Source: Elusimicrobiota bacterium
GTDB lineage: Bacteria; CG03; SLGR01; PWQF01
Assembly (NCBI GenBank): GCA_003557485.1
Contig: PWOI01000189.1
Span: 1-52,531 of the forward strand
Length of the DNA stretch: 52,531 nucleotides
Reading direction: 5' to 3'
The notes under the pieces: model-generated
Databases searched by the model: none
What the model was told of the DNA's origin: nothing
What the model saw: only the letters and a program-made list of their open reading frames with translations
In this document: positions 7,382 through 16,118 of the stretch, piece after piece
Position numbering within the stretch: the stretch's first letter is position 1
Layout: the number at the start of each line of letters is the position of its first letter
Program-made: the position numbers and the translations under genes

Positions 7382-8965
7382 TCAGTACCTTCTGAGTTCC
7401 TCGGGGACATACCACTCTATGAAGTTATGCCCTATTCCGGACTTTGCCAGTTCTATGTTATGGAAACGGTTATCTATAACTACCCTGGAGTCTGCAAAAT
7501 AAAGAAAAAGATAAGGCTGGTCCGCGTGAAGGTGCTCGTGTACCTGACGGTATATCTCTCTGCGCCTATCTGTATCAAAAATTCTCCGGCCCTCCTCAAG
7601 CAGGCTGTCTACTTCCCTGTTAACATACCCGGTAAAGTTGTACTGGTGCTCGCCCATCTGGGAGGAATGCCATAGGCTGTACTGGTCCGGGTCCACTGTA
7701 AGAGACCACCCCAGGACTATGGCGTCAAAACGGCGGGGGTTGACATACTGGTGTATGAAGGAACTCCACTCCTGGATACGGACCCTTACATCCATCCCTA
7801 TATTACCGAGATGCTGCTGTATTATTTCAGCGGTAAGCCGCCTCATCACATTGCCTTCGTTCGTCATAAGGGTAAAAGAAAAAGGCCTGCCGTCTTTCTC
7901 AAGAATTCCGCTGCGCGGATTTTTCTGCCAGCCTGCTTCCTTTAAAAGGCGTTTTGCTTTTGCGGGATCGTAACCGTGATCTTCAACAGTAGGATCGTAG
8001 GCCCAGGAAACCGGCGGGTAAGGCCCGGTCGCCGGGGTGCCGAGTCCGCTCAGAGCGGCTTCTATTATTTCGTCCTTGTTTACCGCATAGCTTATGGCCC
8101 GCCGGACTCTTACATCGGAAAAAAGTTCGTTATTCAGGTTGTATCCTATATAGGTAAAAGAAAATGAGGGATATTTAAATCGCTGAAACCGCTGAAGGAA
8201 TTCTTCTTTTCCCGTTTCCCTTACCCATTGTTCCGGCGTAGGGCTCATCCAGTCCACGGTACCCCGCATCAGTTCCATAAACTGCACGGAAACATCGGGC
8301 ACTACCCTGTATATGACCCTGCCTATGCCGGGGCGGCCTTCAAAATAGTCGGGGTTTGCCTCAAGCACAATCCTGTCATCGGTCCTCCAGTCGCGGAAAA
8401 TATAGGGGCCGGTCCCTACGGGGTTTCTGTTATGGGGATTTTCATTAATATCGGTCCCTTCATAAAGATGACGGGGGATTATATTCATTCCCCAGCTCTG
8501 AAGAGCCGGGGATAACGGTTCGGAATATTTAACTTTTACCGTATAATCGTCAGGGGCATAAATCTCTTCAATCAGCTCAAAGCGTGACGAGTGAGGGGTG
8601 CGGGTTTTCGGGTCTACAAGCTTTTCGTAAGTAAATAATACGTCACCTGCGGTAAACTTCTCCCCGTCGTGCCAGAAGACATCGTCCCGCAAATAGAACG
8701 TTATCTGCAGGCCGTCATCCGAAATATCCCAGGTTTCTGCCAGATCACCGGTAAGTTGGAGGTTTTTATCGTACTTTACGAGGCCGTTAAAGACAAGGTT
8801 GTTTATATCGTTAGAGGCGCTGTCTGCAGAAAGGAGAGGGTTAAGGTAGGTGGCGTCTCCTATGGTAGCCCAGATTATAGCATCGCCCTCAACTGACGGA
8901 CATCTTTCGCCGCAGGCTGCAAGAACTAAAACAAGCGCAATAAATAACAGGTTTATTTTTTTCAT
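7382..8965 (-). CDS. Family 5 solute-binding lipoprotein (OppA/DppA type)
   Basis: 527-residue extracytoplasmic substrate-binding protein. The signal peptide ends in lipobox LAAC, so Cys18 would be lipidated. The SBP_bac_5 signatures follow: ATWGxxxxLNPL-like region near 33-45, LAETWDISDDG and FYLRDDVFWHDGE (about 90-120), and GTGPYIF in the middle. The usual ligand is a peptide, though family members also carry nickel, sugars or opines. No permease or ATPase genes are near, so it either serves a transporter encoded elsewhere or acts as a sensor. It lies at the head of the overlapping cyclic-diphosphoglycerate gene series and 33 bases after YjbQ. Confidence 0.88.
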   Translation of the reverse strand: MKKINLLFIALVLVLAACGERCPSVEGDAIIWATIGDATYLNPLLSADSASNDINNLVFNGLVKYDKNLQLTGDLAETWDISDDGLQITFYLRDDVFWHDGEKFTAGDVLFTYEKLVDPKTRTPHSSRFELIEEIYAPDDYTVKVKYSEPLSPALQSWGMNIIPRHLYEGTDINENPHNRNPVGTGPYIFRDWRTDDRIVLEANPDYFEGRPGIGRVIYRVVPDVSVQFMELMRGTVDWMSPTPEQWVRETGKEEFLQRFQRFKYPSFSFTYIGYNLNNELFSDVRVRRAISYAVNKDEIIEAALSGLGTPATGPYPPVSWAYDPTVEDHGYDPAKAKRLLKEAGWQKNPRSGILEKDGRPFSFTLMTNEGNVMRRLTAEIIQQHLGNIGMDVRVRIQEWSSFIHQYVNPRRFDAIVLGWSLTVDPDQYSLWHSSQMGEHQYNFTGYVNREVDSLLEEGRRIFDTDRRREIYRQVHEHLHADQPYLFLYFADSRVVIDNRFHNIELAKSGIGHNFIEWYVPEELRRY

Positions 8966-8998
8966 TATTTCCTGTCTCCGGCTGCGTGCCGGGACTTT

Positions 8999-9415
8999 TT
9001 ACTCCCCGATAACTTTTACAAGTATTTTTTTAGGGCGCTGCCCGTCAAATTCACCGTAAAACACCTGTTCCCATGGGCCTAGATCAAGGTTTCCCCCTGT
9101 AACAGCAATAACAACCTCACGGCCCATTACTGTTCTTTTAAGGTGTGCATGGGCATTATCTTCCATTGTCAGGTTGTGTTTGTAGCGGTCAACATCATAG
9201 GGAGCAAGGCCTTCAAGCCACTTAAGAAAATCCTCCTTGAGGCCGGATTCTTCGTCATTTATAAAGACGGACGCGGTTATGTGCATCGCATTTACAAGAA
9301 CCAGGCCTTCCTTTATTCCGGATTTTTCAACTTCACCTGCAACAGTCCGGGTTATGTTGATGAATTCCATTTTTCTGTCCGTATTGAAAGTATGGTATGA
9401 AGTATGAGATTTCAT
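8999..9415 (-). CDS. YjbQ family protein (UPF0047), copy 1
   Basis: 138 residues of the YjbQ/UPF0047 fold with the conserved HITASVFIN strand, an NAHAHLK segment and [11 protein letters not shown] followed by GEFDG near the C-terminus. Members have been reported to show weak thiamine-phosphate synthase activity; the true role is not settled. The start codon overlaps the methyltransferase stop in an ATGA, so it is translated with that gene. A second, clearly different copy lies at 26357-26758. Confidence 0.88.
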   Translation of the reverse strand: MKSHTSYHTFNTDRKMEFINITRTVAGEVEKSGIKEGLVLVNAMHITASVFINDEESGLKEDFLKWLEGLAPYDVDRYKHNLTMEDNAHAHLKRTVMGREVVIAVTGGNLDLGPWEQVFYGEFDGQRPKKILVKVIGE

Positions 9416-10251
9416 TTTTTAACCTCCGCTTTTCTGAAGATAAGAAAAAGATACTCCATCTTTTCCATAAACTTATCCGTATCTGTCTTATCAAGGCTGT
9501 GTTCAAAGAGGTAATATGATACCTTTTTCAGCTTTTTTGAAAATATTCTCTTAAGAACTCCGGCAGCGGCAGGATAATTTGAATCCAGGTAACCGGCTAT
9601 TATTTTTATTGTAGGAAAAGCGTAGTCACAGTAAATCTTCCTGCCCATAGCAAGTGTAGGGATAACACGCCGGGTTACGTTCTCTTCTTTACAGAGTTCA
9701 AAACCTGCATCAGACAACTCTTTCAGGAACCTGTCCTTTATACGGCAGGTCGAATAAAATTTATCGCCTCCGCTTTTTCTAAAATAGTCGCTCACAAGAA
9801 GCCGGCCTCCGTCCTTAAGAGTTTCATATGCCCTGTCCGCCATTTTTTTTGTCTCCATATACTGGGAACTTTCGGACATCAATATGAGGTCATAACTTCG
9901 GTCCGGCCGGAAATCTTCAAATTTCACCTGTTGAAGCTCAACTCTGTCCCCGAGGCGCTCCCTGAAAATACCCGACTGAAAAGAATCAGGATTAAGAGCG
10001 GTGACCTCATACCCTTTTTTTATGAGAAGTGCGCTCTGGGCACCGGTACCGCTTCCGGCATCAAGAACGGTCTTAACTCCGGCCGGTATCATAGCGAGAA
10101 GCTCTTCTGTATATCTATCCTGGGCGCGTCTCATATTATCAAGCGTCAGGCCATCTCCGTCATTCCAGAGACCGAAATGCAGGGAGTGAAGCTTCAATAC
10201 GTCAAGATAAAACTTCAGTCCCCAGTCAATATTGTTTTTTTTGTTAGCCAA
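9412..10251 (-). CDS. SAM-dependent methyltransferase, class I
   Basis: 279 residues with a Rossmann methyltransferase core. Motif I is VLDAGSGTG (62-70), an acidic turn follows in the next strand, and [12 protein letters not shown] plus [13 protein letters not shown] represent motifs II and III. The N-terminal [20 protein letters not shown] helix and an AT-rich C-terminal helical region resemble small-molecule (tocopherol/cyclopropane-type) methyltransferases, but I cannot name the substrate. The start is TTG at 10251, directly abutting the TAA of the GAD protein; there is no ATG nearby. It is coupled to YjbQ downstream. Confidence 0.82.
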   Translation of the reverse strand: MANKKNNIDWGLKFYLDVLKLHSLHFGLWNDGDGLTLDNMRRAQDRYTEELLAMIPAGVKTVLDAGSGTGAQSALLIKKGYEVTALNPDSFQSGIFRERLGDRVELQQVKFEDFRPDRSYDLILMSESSQYMETKKMADRAYETLKDGGRLLVSDYFRKSGGDKFYSTCRIKDRFLKELSDAGFELCKEENVTRRVIPTLAMGRKIYCDYAFPTIKIIAGYLDSNYPAAAGVLKRIFSKKLKKVSYYLFEHSLDKTDTDKFMEKMEYLFLIFRKAEVKK

Positions 10252-10596
10252 TTACTTAATGTTTTCCCGTATTATTTCAAGTGCCCGCGAGGCCTTATCC
10301 TCCGCGCCGGCTACTATAATCACTGTATCCTCCTGCGAAGACCCGAACTCTTCTTTTATCCTGTCCCTATCCTCTTCGGTTATACCGTATTTCGGAAGCT
10401 CTTCCGTTGAGATAAAGCCCTTAAGCCCGGTTTCTTTCTCAACAATAGAGGCAATTTTAGCAGCTCTTTCATAATCGCTGGTAAAGTAACCGCTGCGCCC
10501 CTGGAATTTTTCCCCAAGAATAACTCCTCCGGCATTAATAACGGAATTGATAATGTTGGAAGCGCTTCCCGCAAACAGATTGTTCAGATTTTTCAT
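10252..10596 (-). CDS. Free-standing GAD-domain protein
   Basis: 114 residues that look like an isolated GAD domain, the insertion found in bacterial aspartyl-tRNA synthetase and in GatE. The telling part is LKGFISTEELPKYGITEED (about 58-76) followed by an acidic linker, DTVIIVAGAEDKA and a final helix, the same order as in AspRS. The N-terminal part (GGVILGEKF, YERAAKIAS) also fits the domain start. No synthetase catalytic motif or anticodon-binding domain is near, so it acts alone or with a partner encoded elsewhere. One base separates it from the PolX stop. Function unknown; the domain call is from memory of the family. Confidence 0.7.
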   Translation of the reverse strand: MKNLNNLFAGSASNIINSVINAGGVILGEKFQGRSGYFTSDYERAAKIASIVEKETGLKGFISTEELPKYGITEEDRDRIKEEFGSSQEDTVIIVAGAEDKASRALEIIRENIK

Positions 10597-10597
10597 T

Positions 10598-12319
10598 TCA
10601 CCCTCCTCTCTTTTCAGACAAAAATTCCTTCAGTGCCCCGGTTGAAATTGTATTTAAAAGGTCTTTTTTTTCAAGCCAGCCTCTCCTTGCTACGTCAAGC
10701 CCGTATTTCATATACGCAAGTTCACTGAGATGATGGGAGTCGGTGCCTATTGCCAGTTTCACACCCGAGCGCGCGGCAAGGCGCGCATAGTTATAGTAAA
10801 GGTCAAGACGGCGGGGATAGGCATTAATTTCCAAAGCAGTGCCTGTTTCTGCAGCTTTCTCTATTACTGCGTTTATGTCTATAGCGTAGGCTTCCCTTTC
10901 GTTAAGAAGCCGGCCGGAAAGATGCGCGATTATATGAACATAAGGGTTTTCCATTGCCCTGAGCACGCGGCCTGTTATTTTTTGGCGGCTGCCGGAAAAC
11001 CCGGAATGCACCGCGGCTATCACTACATCCAGCTTTGAAAGAGTCTCATTGCTGTAATCCAGCGACCCATCATCTCGTATATCGACTTCCTGCCCGCAAA
11101 GAACTTCAATAGAATACTTTTTATTGACCTGGCGGATTTCTTTTATTTTTTCTTCGAGTTTTCTCTCGTCCAGGCCCCCTGCAATCCTCAGGCTTTTTGA
11201 GTGGTCGCATATACATACCCAGCTATAACCCGCCTTCTGCGCAGCAGCGGCAATCTCATCAATGCTGTTTCCTCCGTCCGAATATTCTGAGTGAACGTGA
11301 CAGTCCCCTTTTATATCTTTAAGCTCGACCAGGCAGGGCAAGCTGCGGTTGAGGGCTGCCTCTATCTCACCCTCGTTTTCCCTTAGCTCCGGCGGGATAA
11401 AATCCATCCCGAGAGCTTCGTAGATATCCTTTTCCGTTTTTGAAGCGACAGTCTTTACGTCTTTAAAGAGGCCGTATTCGCTGAGTTTCATAGAAAACTT
11501 TTTTGCATGCTTTCTCAAGGGAACCGCGTGCTCTTTGGAACCGGTAAAATACTGAAGCGCAGCTCCGTATCTTTCTTCATCAATCTTTCTTAAGTCTATC
11601 TGGCGACCGGAATATAGAAAAGATGTTTTTTCTTCTCCCAGCGCAAGTATCTCTTTTTTATCCATACCGGCAGTGAATTCCCTGCCTGTTTCCAGGCCAC
11701 TGCGGGATGAAGTATAGAGTATATCTATATCTCCAATAGTTTCCTTGCGGCGCCGGAGAGATCCGGCGACCTGTACTTTTTTGATTCCGGAAACTGATTT
11801 TAAGCGGGCCGTTATTGCTTCCGCAAGCAAATCTGCTTCGGATATCTGCATTCTTTCTGTATATTTTTCTTTCCTTGAGAGACCTTCAATTATGTTGGCA
11901 GAGACTTTCTCACCAAAACCGTCAAGAGCGCTGACTTTTCCGTTGCGGAGTGCCATTTTCAATTCCCTGGCATTCTTTATACCAAGGCTGTCATAAAGGG
12001 CCCTTGTCCTTTCCGGGCCGAGGCCGGGAACCTCCATAAGCTCAAGAACCGAAGGAGGAATTTCTTTTTCAAGTTCCCGGAGCTGAGAAAACCAGCCTTT
12101 TTCAATGAATTCTTTTATGCGGACGGCCATTCCTTTGCCGACTGAAGGTAATTTTTCCACTTCACCTCTTGCAGCTACTTCAGTGATAGCCTCATCAAGT
12201 ACGCGGATCCGTTCCGCCGCATCTTCAAAAGCCCTGATCTTGAAACGGTTTTCCTTCTTAAACTTCAAGTATTTTGAAGTTTTCTCAAGTGCCGCAGCGA
12301 GTTGTTCGTTTATATTCAC
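10598..12319 (-). CDS. polX: Family X DNA polymerase with PHP exonuclease domain
   Basis: Bacterial PolX, a gap-filling polymerase of base-excision repair with a manganese-dependent 3'-5' exonuclease. The 573 residues hold an 8-kDa-like and helix-hairpin-helix region (about 1-150; VPGLGPERT at 97-105), the polymerase palm with GSLRRRKETIGDIDI (Asp197, Asp199) and the third acid Asp242 in QIDLRK, then a complete PHP domain from about 338 with DCHVHSEYSDG and CDHSKS. The start is GTG 12319; the family N-terminus aligns there although no clear ribosome site is seen. It lies nine bases after the MEMO stop. Confidence 0.93.
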   Translation of the reverse strand: MNINEQLAAALEKTSKYLKFKKENRFKIRAFEDAAERIRVLDEAITEVAARGEVEKLPSVGKGMAVRIKEFIEKGWFSQLRELEKEIPPSVLELMEVPGLGPERTRALYDSLGIKNARELKMALRNGKVSALDGFGEKVSANIIEGLSRKEKYTERMQISEADLLAEAITARLKSVSGIKKVQVAGSLRRRKETIGDIDILYTSSRSGLETGREFTAGMDKKEILALGEEKTSFLYSGRQIDLRKIDEERYGAALQYFTGSKEHAVPLRKHAKKFSMKLSEYGLFKDVKTVASKTEKDIYEALGMDFIPPELRENEGEIEAALNRSLPCLVELKDIKGDCHVHSEYSDGGNSIDEIAAAAQKAGYSWVCICDHSKSLRIAGGLDERKLEEKIKEIRQVNKKYSIEVLCGQEVDIRDDGSLDYSNETLSKLDVVIAAVHSGFSGSRQKITGRVLRAMENPYVHIIAHLSGRLLNEREAYAIDINAVIEKAAETGTALEINAYPRRLDLYYNYARLAARSGVKLAIGTDSHHLSELAYMKYGLDVARRGWLEKKDLLNTISTGALKEFLSEKRGG

Positions 12320-12328
12320 AGAAGGGTT

Positions 12329-13135
12329 TTAACTTATTTTCAGCCCGGCGTAGGCTACAACCTCTGACGCGTCTCCGGTAACCTCTGCAGACGTGTTGTA
12401 ATGGACAAGAGAAGCCGCAGAAGCCCCCAGTTTTTTTGCTGCCCCTATTACTGCAGCTGCCGGAAGCACGCCACACATTGATATGCTGTTTTCTCTAACT
12501 GTTTCAAGAAGCCCTTCAGCATCAAGCTTTTTGATTTTTTCTATGGCTATAAAATCCAGACGCTGTGCTTCCCGGCGGGATATAAAGTGAGACATATCTG
12601 TTGAAGCAACCAGAAGGACATCTCTTTTCATTTCTTTGACGGCACGGGAGATAGCTTCGGCAAGGTCGTCGGCTATATTGACGTCAACTCCTGCAAGGCA
12701 TACGGGCACTATGCGTGCTGCCGGGTTTTTTCTTGCTATGAACGGTAGTTGGACTTCTATGGAGTGTTCGGCATCGTGAGCAACAGAGTCAGATGCGGCA
12801 GCGCTGCTGAGGGATATTATGAGTTCTGCCAGTTCTCCGTCTATTTCAACGGAACCGCCCGGGATCTCCCATTCTCCGCTCTTCATAACAGCTACCTCAC
12901 GGCCCAGTCCTCTGTGATTAGGGCCGAGTATTACAACAGTATCCGGAACTGAAACTGAAGCGTAAGTAAGCCCTGCCACCTTACCGGAGTAAATGTAACC
13001 GGCATGCGGAACTATAACGGCGGGTACTTTTTCCGCTCGGGAAGAGTCCGGGTCAAGAAGCATATCTACCGTTTTGTAGAGTTCCGCTTTCCCGGCAGGA
13101 TAAAAACTTCCCGCAAAAACCGCCTTTCTTATCAT
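12329..13135 (-). CDS. amrB: AmmeMemoRadiSam system protein B (MEMO1 family)
   Basis: 268-residue MEMO family protein, a LigB-like dioxygenase fold. It shows AGSFYPA near the start, PHAGYIYSG (43-51), LGPNHRG (70-76), HSIEVQLPF (124-132), STDMSHF (178-184) and SMCGVLPAA with Cys221. His44, His74 and Cys221 correspond, as I recall, to the metal ligands of human MEMO1. The radical SAM partner is encoded 0.8 kb away at 13970-15007, separated by a divergent gene; no AMMECR1-like third member is in the window. A strong GGAGGGA site precedes ATG 13135, and a promoter lies upstream. Confidence 0.92.
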   Translation of the reverse strand: MIRKAVFAGSFYPAGKAELYKTVDMLLDPDSSRAEKVPAVIVPHAGYIYSGKVAGLTYASVSVPDTVVILGPNHRGLGREVAVMKSGEWEIPGGSVEIDGELAELIISLSSAAASDSVAHDAEHSIEVQLPFIARKNPAARIVPVCLAGVDVNIADDLAEAISRAVKEMKRDVLLVASTDMSHFISRREAQRLDFIAIEKIKKLDAEGLLETVRENSISMCGVLPAAAVIGAAKKLGASAASLVHYNTSAEVTGDASEVVAYAGLKIS

Positions 13136-13189
13136 AATATAGTCCCTCCATTTTCCCTTCAGCAGATAATTCCTGAAACTTTAGATTCA

Positions 13190-13219
13190 AGTATAACAAA
13201 AGACCCCTGCACTATTCAA
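13190..13219 (-). promoter_or_regulatory. Promoter for the MEMO-PolX-...-cDPG gene series
   Basis: Minus-strand TTGAAT (13214-13219), an 18-base spacer and TATACT (13190-13195), about 50 bases before ATG 13135. It is the only good promoter I found upstream of the gene series 13135 down to 2402, so the entire series could be one transcript. Confidence 0.55.
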
Positions 13220-13226
13220 GATTCAT

Positions 13227-13245
13227 AAAGCTTGCGGTAAGCTTT
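13227..13245. repeat. Short inverted repeat upstream of the RNase Z-like gene
   Basis: AAAGCTT (13227-13233) and AAGCTTT (13239-13245) form a perfect 7-bp inverted repeat around five bases, 22 bases before ATG 13267 and just upstream of the divergent MEMO promoter. Operator or RNA hairpin; undecided. Confidence 0.4.
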
Positions 13246-13266
13246 GCTATCTGCTATTTTATTTAC

Positions 13267-14004
13267 ATGAAAATAATATTTCTCGGAACAGGTTCGGCTG
13301 TCCCCTCACGGGACAGGGATAACACCTCTCTTTTGTTTCTGCAGGGAGAAAACAGCCTGCTTGCTGACTGTCCCGGCAGCGCATACCTGAAACTGATGCG
13401 CGCCGGACTGGAGCCTGCTCTTTTAAAATCTATTTTTATAACACATACCCATCCGGACCACCTCTACGGACTTCCGGCTCTTATTCATTCACTCTGCCCT
13501 GCCGGAAAGTTTCCTGAAGTATATGTCCCGGAAGGGATAGCTGAAATGACAAGGGCGCTTCTGGGCCTTTTCGGCCTTGAAAGAAAAATAGAAATAACTG
13601 AATGCGCCGGCGAGCTTCCTTTCCTGAATACAAATCTTTTTAAAACAAGACATAACGCCGAGTCAGCCGGTATGGTTATAACAGAAGGGCAAAAAAAGAT
13701 AGTTTATACTTCAGATACCGGGCCGCTGGAAGATTCTTCCGGCATTTTCCGGCAGGCAGACTGCCTTATTCACGACTGCAGCGCGCCGGAAAGGTTCAAG
13801 GAAAATTTTTTGGGCCTGGATGAAACCCATACCAGCGCTGAAACTCTGGGAAAAATGGCGCAAAGTGCCGAAGTCAGAATGCTTGTCCCGGTACATTTCT
13901 CGGGTGAGTTTGATTTCACCACGGACGAGATAGAAAAGTCTATACGAAAAAACTATTCCGGGAAGCTTTTTATTCCCCGGGATTTTGACACTCTGGAAAT
14001 CTGA
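13267..14004 (+). CDS. Ribonuclease Z-like metallo-beta-lactamase hydrolase
   Basis: 245-residue MBL-fold protein of the RNase Z/ElaC type. It begins MKIIFLGTGSAVP and has the zinc motif HTHPDH (60-65), a later RHNAES histidine, YTSDTGP and PVHFSGEF. True RNase Z matures tRNA 3' ends; at 245 residues it lacks an obvious exosite arm, so a general phosphodiesterase role is also possible. It is the only plus-strand gene between the two AmmeMemoRadiSam genes, and its 3' end overlaps the AmrS gene by 35 bases tail to tail. No ribosome-binding site is evident before ATG 13267; the mRNA may be leaderless. Confidence 0.85.
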   Translation: MKIIFLGTGSAVPSRDRDNTSLLFLQGENSLLADCPGSAYLKLMRAGLEPALLKSIFITHTHPDHLYGLPALIHSLCPAGKFPEVYVPEGIAEMTRALLGLFGLERKIEITECAGELPFLNTNLFKTRHNAESAGMVITEGQKKIVYTSDTGPLEDSSGIFRQADCLIHDCSAPERFKENFLGLDETHTSAETLGKMAQSAEVRMLVPVHFSGEFDFTTDEIEKSIRKNYSGKLFIPRDFDTLEI

Positions 14005-15007
14005 ATACCCCGGATATCCTGCAGCTGCAAGCCGGACACCTGTCCCCTTCAAGAAGATTTTTCTCCAGAAAAAACCGGTTTCTTTCTATAAGAGGTTTTC
14101 CGCAAGAGGGACAATCTGTGGAATTCTCCCAGCCAACATTGCCCGGATAAACGTAATTAAGTACTTTTTCTTTTCCTATCCGGCATGCGGTTTTCAGACC
14201 TTCCTCGTCCGTGGGAGAGATACCGCTATACCTGTACTGGGGAAAAAACCTTGAAATATGCCAAGGAATGTTTTTATCCAGGCTCGCAATGTAAGCGGCT
14301 ATTTTTTCCAGGTGTTTGGCAGAGTTGTTTTCCCCGGGTATTATCAGTGTAGTTATCTCAATCCATATACCAAGTTCTTTCATTTTCTCTATGGAACCGA
14401 GTACGGGTTTAAGGCGGGCTCCGCAGGATTTACGGTATAATTCATCATCAAAATATTTTAAATCTATATTTGCCGCATCAAGAAAAGGATTTATCGTATC
14501 AATCGCTTCTCCGGTCATATAGCCGTTGGTTACGAATATATTGGCAATCCCTTTTTCCCTGGCAATTTTTGCCGTATCAAGCGCGTACTCAAAAAAAACG
14601 GCAGGTTCAGTATAAGTATAGGAAATACTTGCCGCGCCGGAGCTTTCCGCGTTACGGACCACATCTACCGGAAGAAGCTCTCCTGATCCCGATTTCCCGG
14701 CATCTCCGGGAGAGATAGAAGATATTGAATAATTCTGACAGAATCCGCAGGAAAAATTACATCCTGCTGTTGCTATAGAATAGCTGGAAGTTCCTGGCAG
14801 GAAATGGTAGAGAGGTTTTTTTTCTACGGGATCCAGGGAGGCTGCAACCGGCCGGCCGTATACTAGAGAATAAAGAACGCCTGCTTCATTTTTTCTGACT
14901 CCGCATTTGCCTGAGCTGCCCTCTTTAATCATACATAAGTGGCTACAGATACGGCATCTTATACTGCCGTCCTTTCTCTTATCGTATAAAAGAGCTTCTT
15001 TTTTCAA
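13970..15007 (-). CDS. amrS: AmmeMemoRadiSam system radical SAM enzyme
   Basis: 345 residues. An N-terminal cysteine-rich stretch (RCRICSHLC, then GKCGVR) is followed by the radical SAM CNFSCGFC motif with Cys83, Cys87 and Cys90, and a C-terminal CxxC pair (CPSCGKPL) plus CPACSC, a typical AmrS/PflA-like layout. The reaction is not known to me. The start is TTG 15007; family members begin with the same KEALxY segment and no in-frame ATG lies nearby. The ferredoxin 41 bases upstream on the same strand is a plausible electron donor. The 3' end overlaps the RNase Z-like gene antisense. Confidence 0.9.
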   Translation of the reverse strand: MKKEALLYDKRKDGSIRCRICSHLCMIKEGSSGKCGVRKNEAGVLYSLVYGRPVAASLDPVEKKPLYHFLPGTSSYSIATAGCNFSCGFCQNYSISSISPGDAGKSGSGELLPVDVVRNAESSGAASISYTYTEPAVFFEYALDTAKIAREKGIANIFVTNGYMTGEAIDTINPFLDAANIDLKYFDDELYRKSCGARLKPVLGSIEKMKELGIWIEITTLIIPGENNSAKHLEKIAAYIASLDKNIPWHISRFFPQYRYSGISPTDEEGLKTACRIGKEKVLNYVYPGNVGWENSTDCPSCGKPLIERNRFFLEKNLLEGDRCPACSCRISGVFRFPECQNPGE

Positions 15008-15048
15008 CTCTCAGGAAACAGCCCATCACACAGAAACAAGGGCAGGAA

Positions 15049-15243
15049 TTAATCTTCTTCTATTATGATTATTGCATCAGTGGGGCAGCTCTCTGCAGAG
15101 TCTTCAACACCGGTTTCGCTTTCTTCGGCAACATCATCAGAAATTACTACTGCAACATCCCCCTCCATCCTGAAGACTTCGGGACAGGTCTGCTCGCAGA
15201 GTTCACACCCTATACAGGCTTCTTCATCAATTTTAACCTTCAT
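15049..15243 (-). CDS. Single-cluster ferredoxin
   Basis: 64-residue acidic ferredoxin of the Thermotoga/Pyrococcus type. Cluster ligands are Cys10, Cys13, Cys16 (CIGCELC) and Cys53 (SCPTDAI). Cys20 is also present, but the second disulfide cysteine usual in thermophile homologues is missing, so Cys20 is unpaired. An AAGGAGGAA site precedes ATG 15243. Co-directional with the AmrS gene, it probably reduces radical SAM or other oxidoreductases. Confidence 0.92.
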   Translation of the reverse strand: MKVKIDEEACIGCELCEQTCPEVFRMEGDVAVVISDDVAEESETGVEDSAESCPTDAIIIIEED

Positions 15244-15303
15244 ATTTTTATTCCTCCTTCCTAAATTGACTCCCGGCGGTATTTATGATATTAATTCAGT
15301 ACC

Positions 15304-16118
15304 ATGTCAGATTATAGTGACTTAACAATAATAATACCGACTTTAAACGAAAAAATCAATCTTAAAAGCCTCCTTCCGGAACTTTTCAGGCTCTACACGG
15401 GGTGCAGCGTCTTTATTGCCGATGACGGAAGCGATGACGGAACACTGGAAATGGTTAAGAATTTTCCGGAAAGGCAAGAACCGGCCTCTCTTATTTTAAT
15501 GGACCGAAAAAGAAAAATTCTCTTACCCGGAAAAGACAATGTTTTCAGCAAAACTCTTCAAAAAGGCTTGGCTCCTTCAGTCTGTGACGCAATCAACATG
15601 GTAAGCACTGAAAAATTTGCTGTTATAGACGCCGACGGCCAGCACCCGGTCGAGCTGCCTGGCAAAATGTAAAAAAACTCGCGGATTCGGATCTTGTATG
15701 CGCTTTCCGTAACGATTACTCGGCAATGCCGGTTTTCAGGCGTATCTTGAGCCTTACCGGAAACTACCTTGCAAGAATTTCCCTGCCTCAAGAGGCTTCA
15801 GCTGTAAAAGATCCTTTAAGCGGGGCTTTTGCGGGAGTTACATTCCTGATAAAAAAATATATGCCTCCGCAAGAGAGCCGGAAGGGATTTAAAATACTTT
15901 TTGAGATTCTTAAAAAAGCAGACCCGGAACTGAAGATAGCACAGACAGGATATGCCATAAGAAAAAGGAAACAAGGAAAATCAGGACTCGGGCCGGAAGA
16001 GATAAAAGACTTTTTCAACTCACTGCATTTTAAGGTAAAAGCAGCTCTTTTGTCCCTTGCGGGATTTATTTTTATATCGCTTCTTTACTTAATCTTCCTG
16101 ATGACGATCAGGAAATAA
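15304..16118 (+). pseudogene. Polyprenyl-phosphate glycosyltransferase (GT2, DPM1-like), frameshifted
   Basis: A family 2 glycosyltransferase split into two frames. The first part (15304-15672) has LTIIIPTLNE, IADDGSDDGT and the DxD-type IDADGQHP (108-115), then meets TAA at 15670. The second part continues in the frame one base back (VKKLADSDLVCAFR from 15669 onward) to TAA 16116-16118 and ends in a hydrophobic membrane segment (AALLSLAGFIFISLLYL). Adding one base in the A-run 15664-15667 restores one protein of about 270 residues. The family makes polyprenyl-phosphate sugars for membrane glycosyltransferases such as the convergent neighbour. It is either a real lesion or a sequence error; no slippery site precedes the stop. 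Confidence 0.75.

Noticed and set aside
15661-15680. Programmed -1 frameshift in the glycosyltransferase
   Set aside because: The A7 run lies after the stop codon, and no slippery heptamer or downstream structure lies before it.
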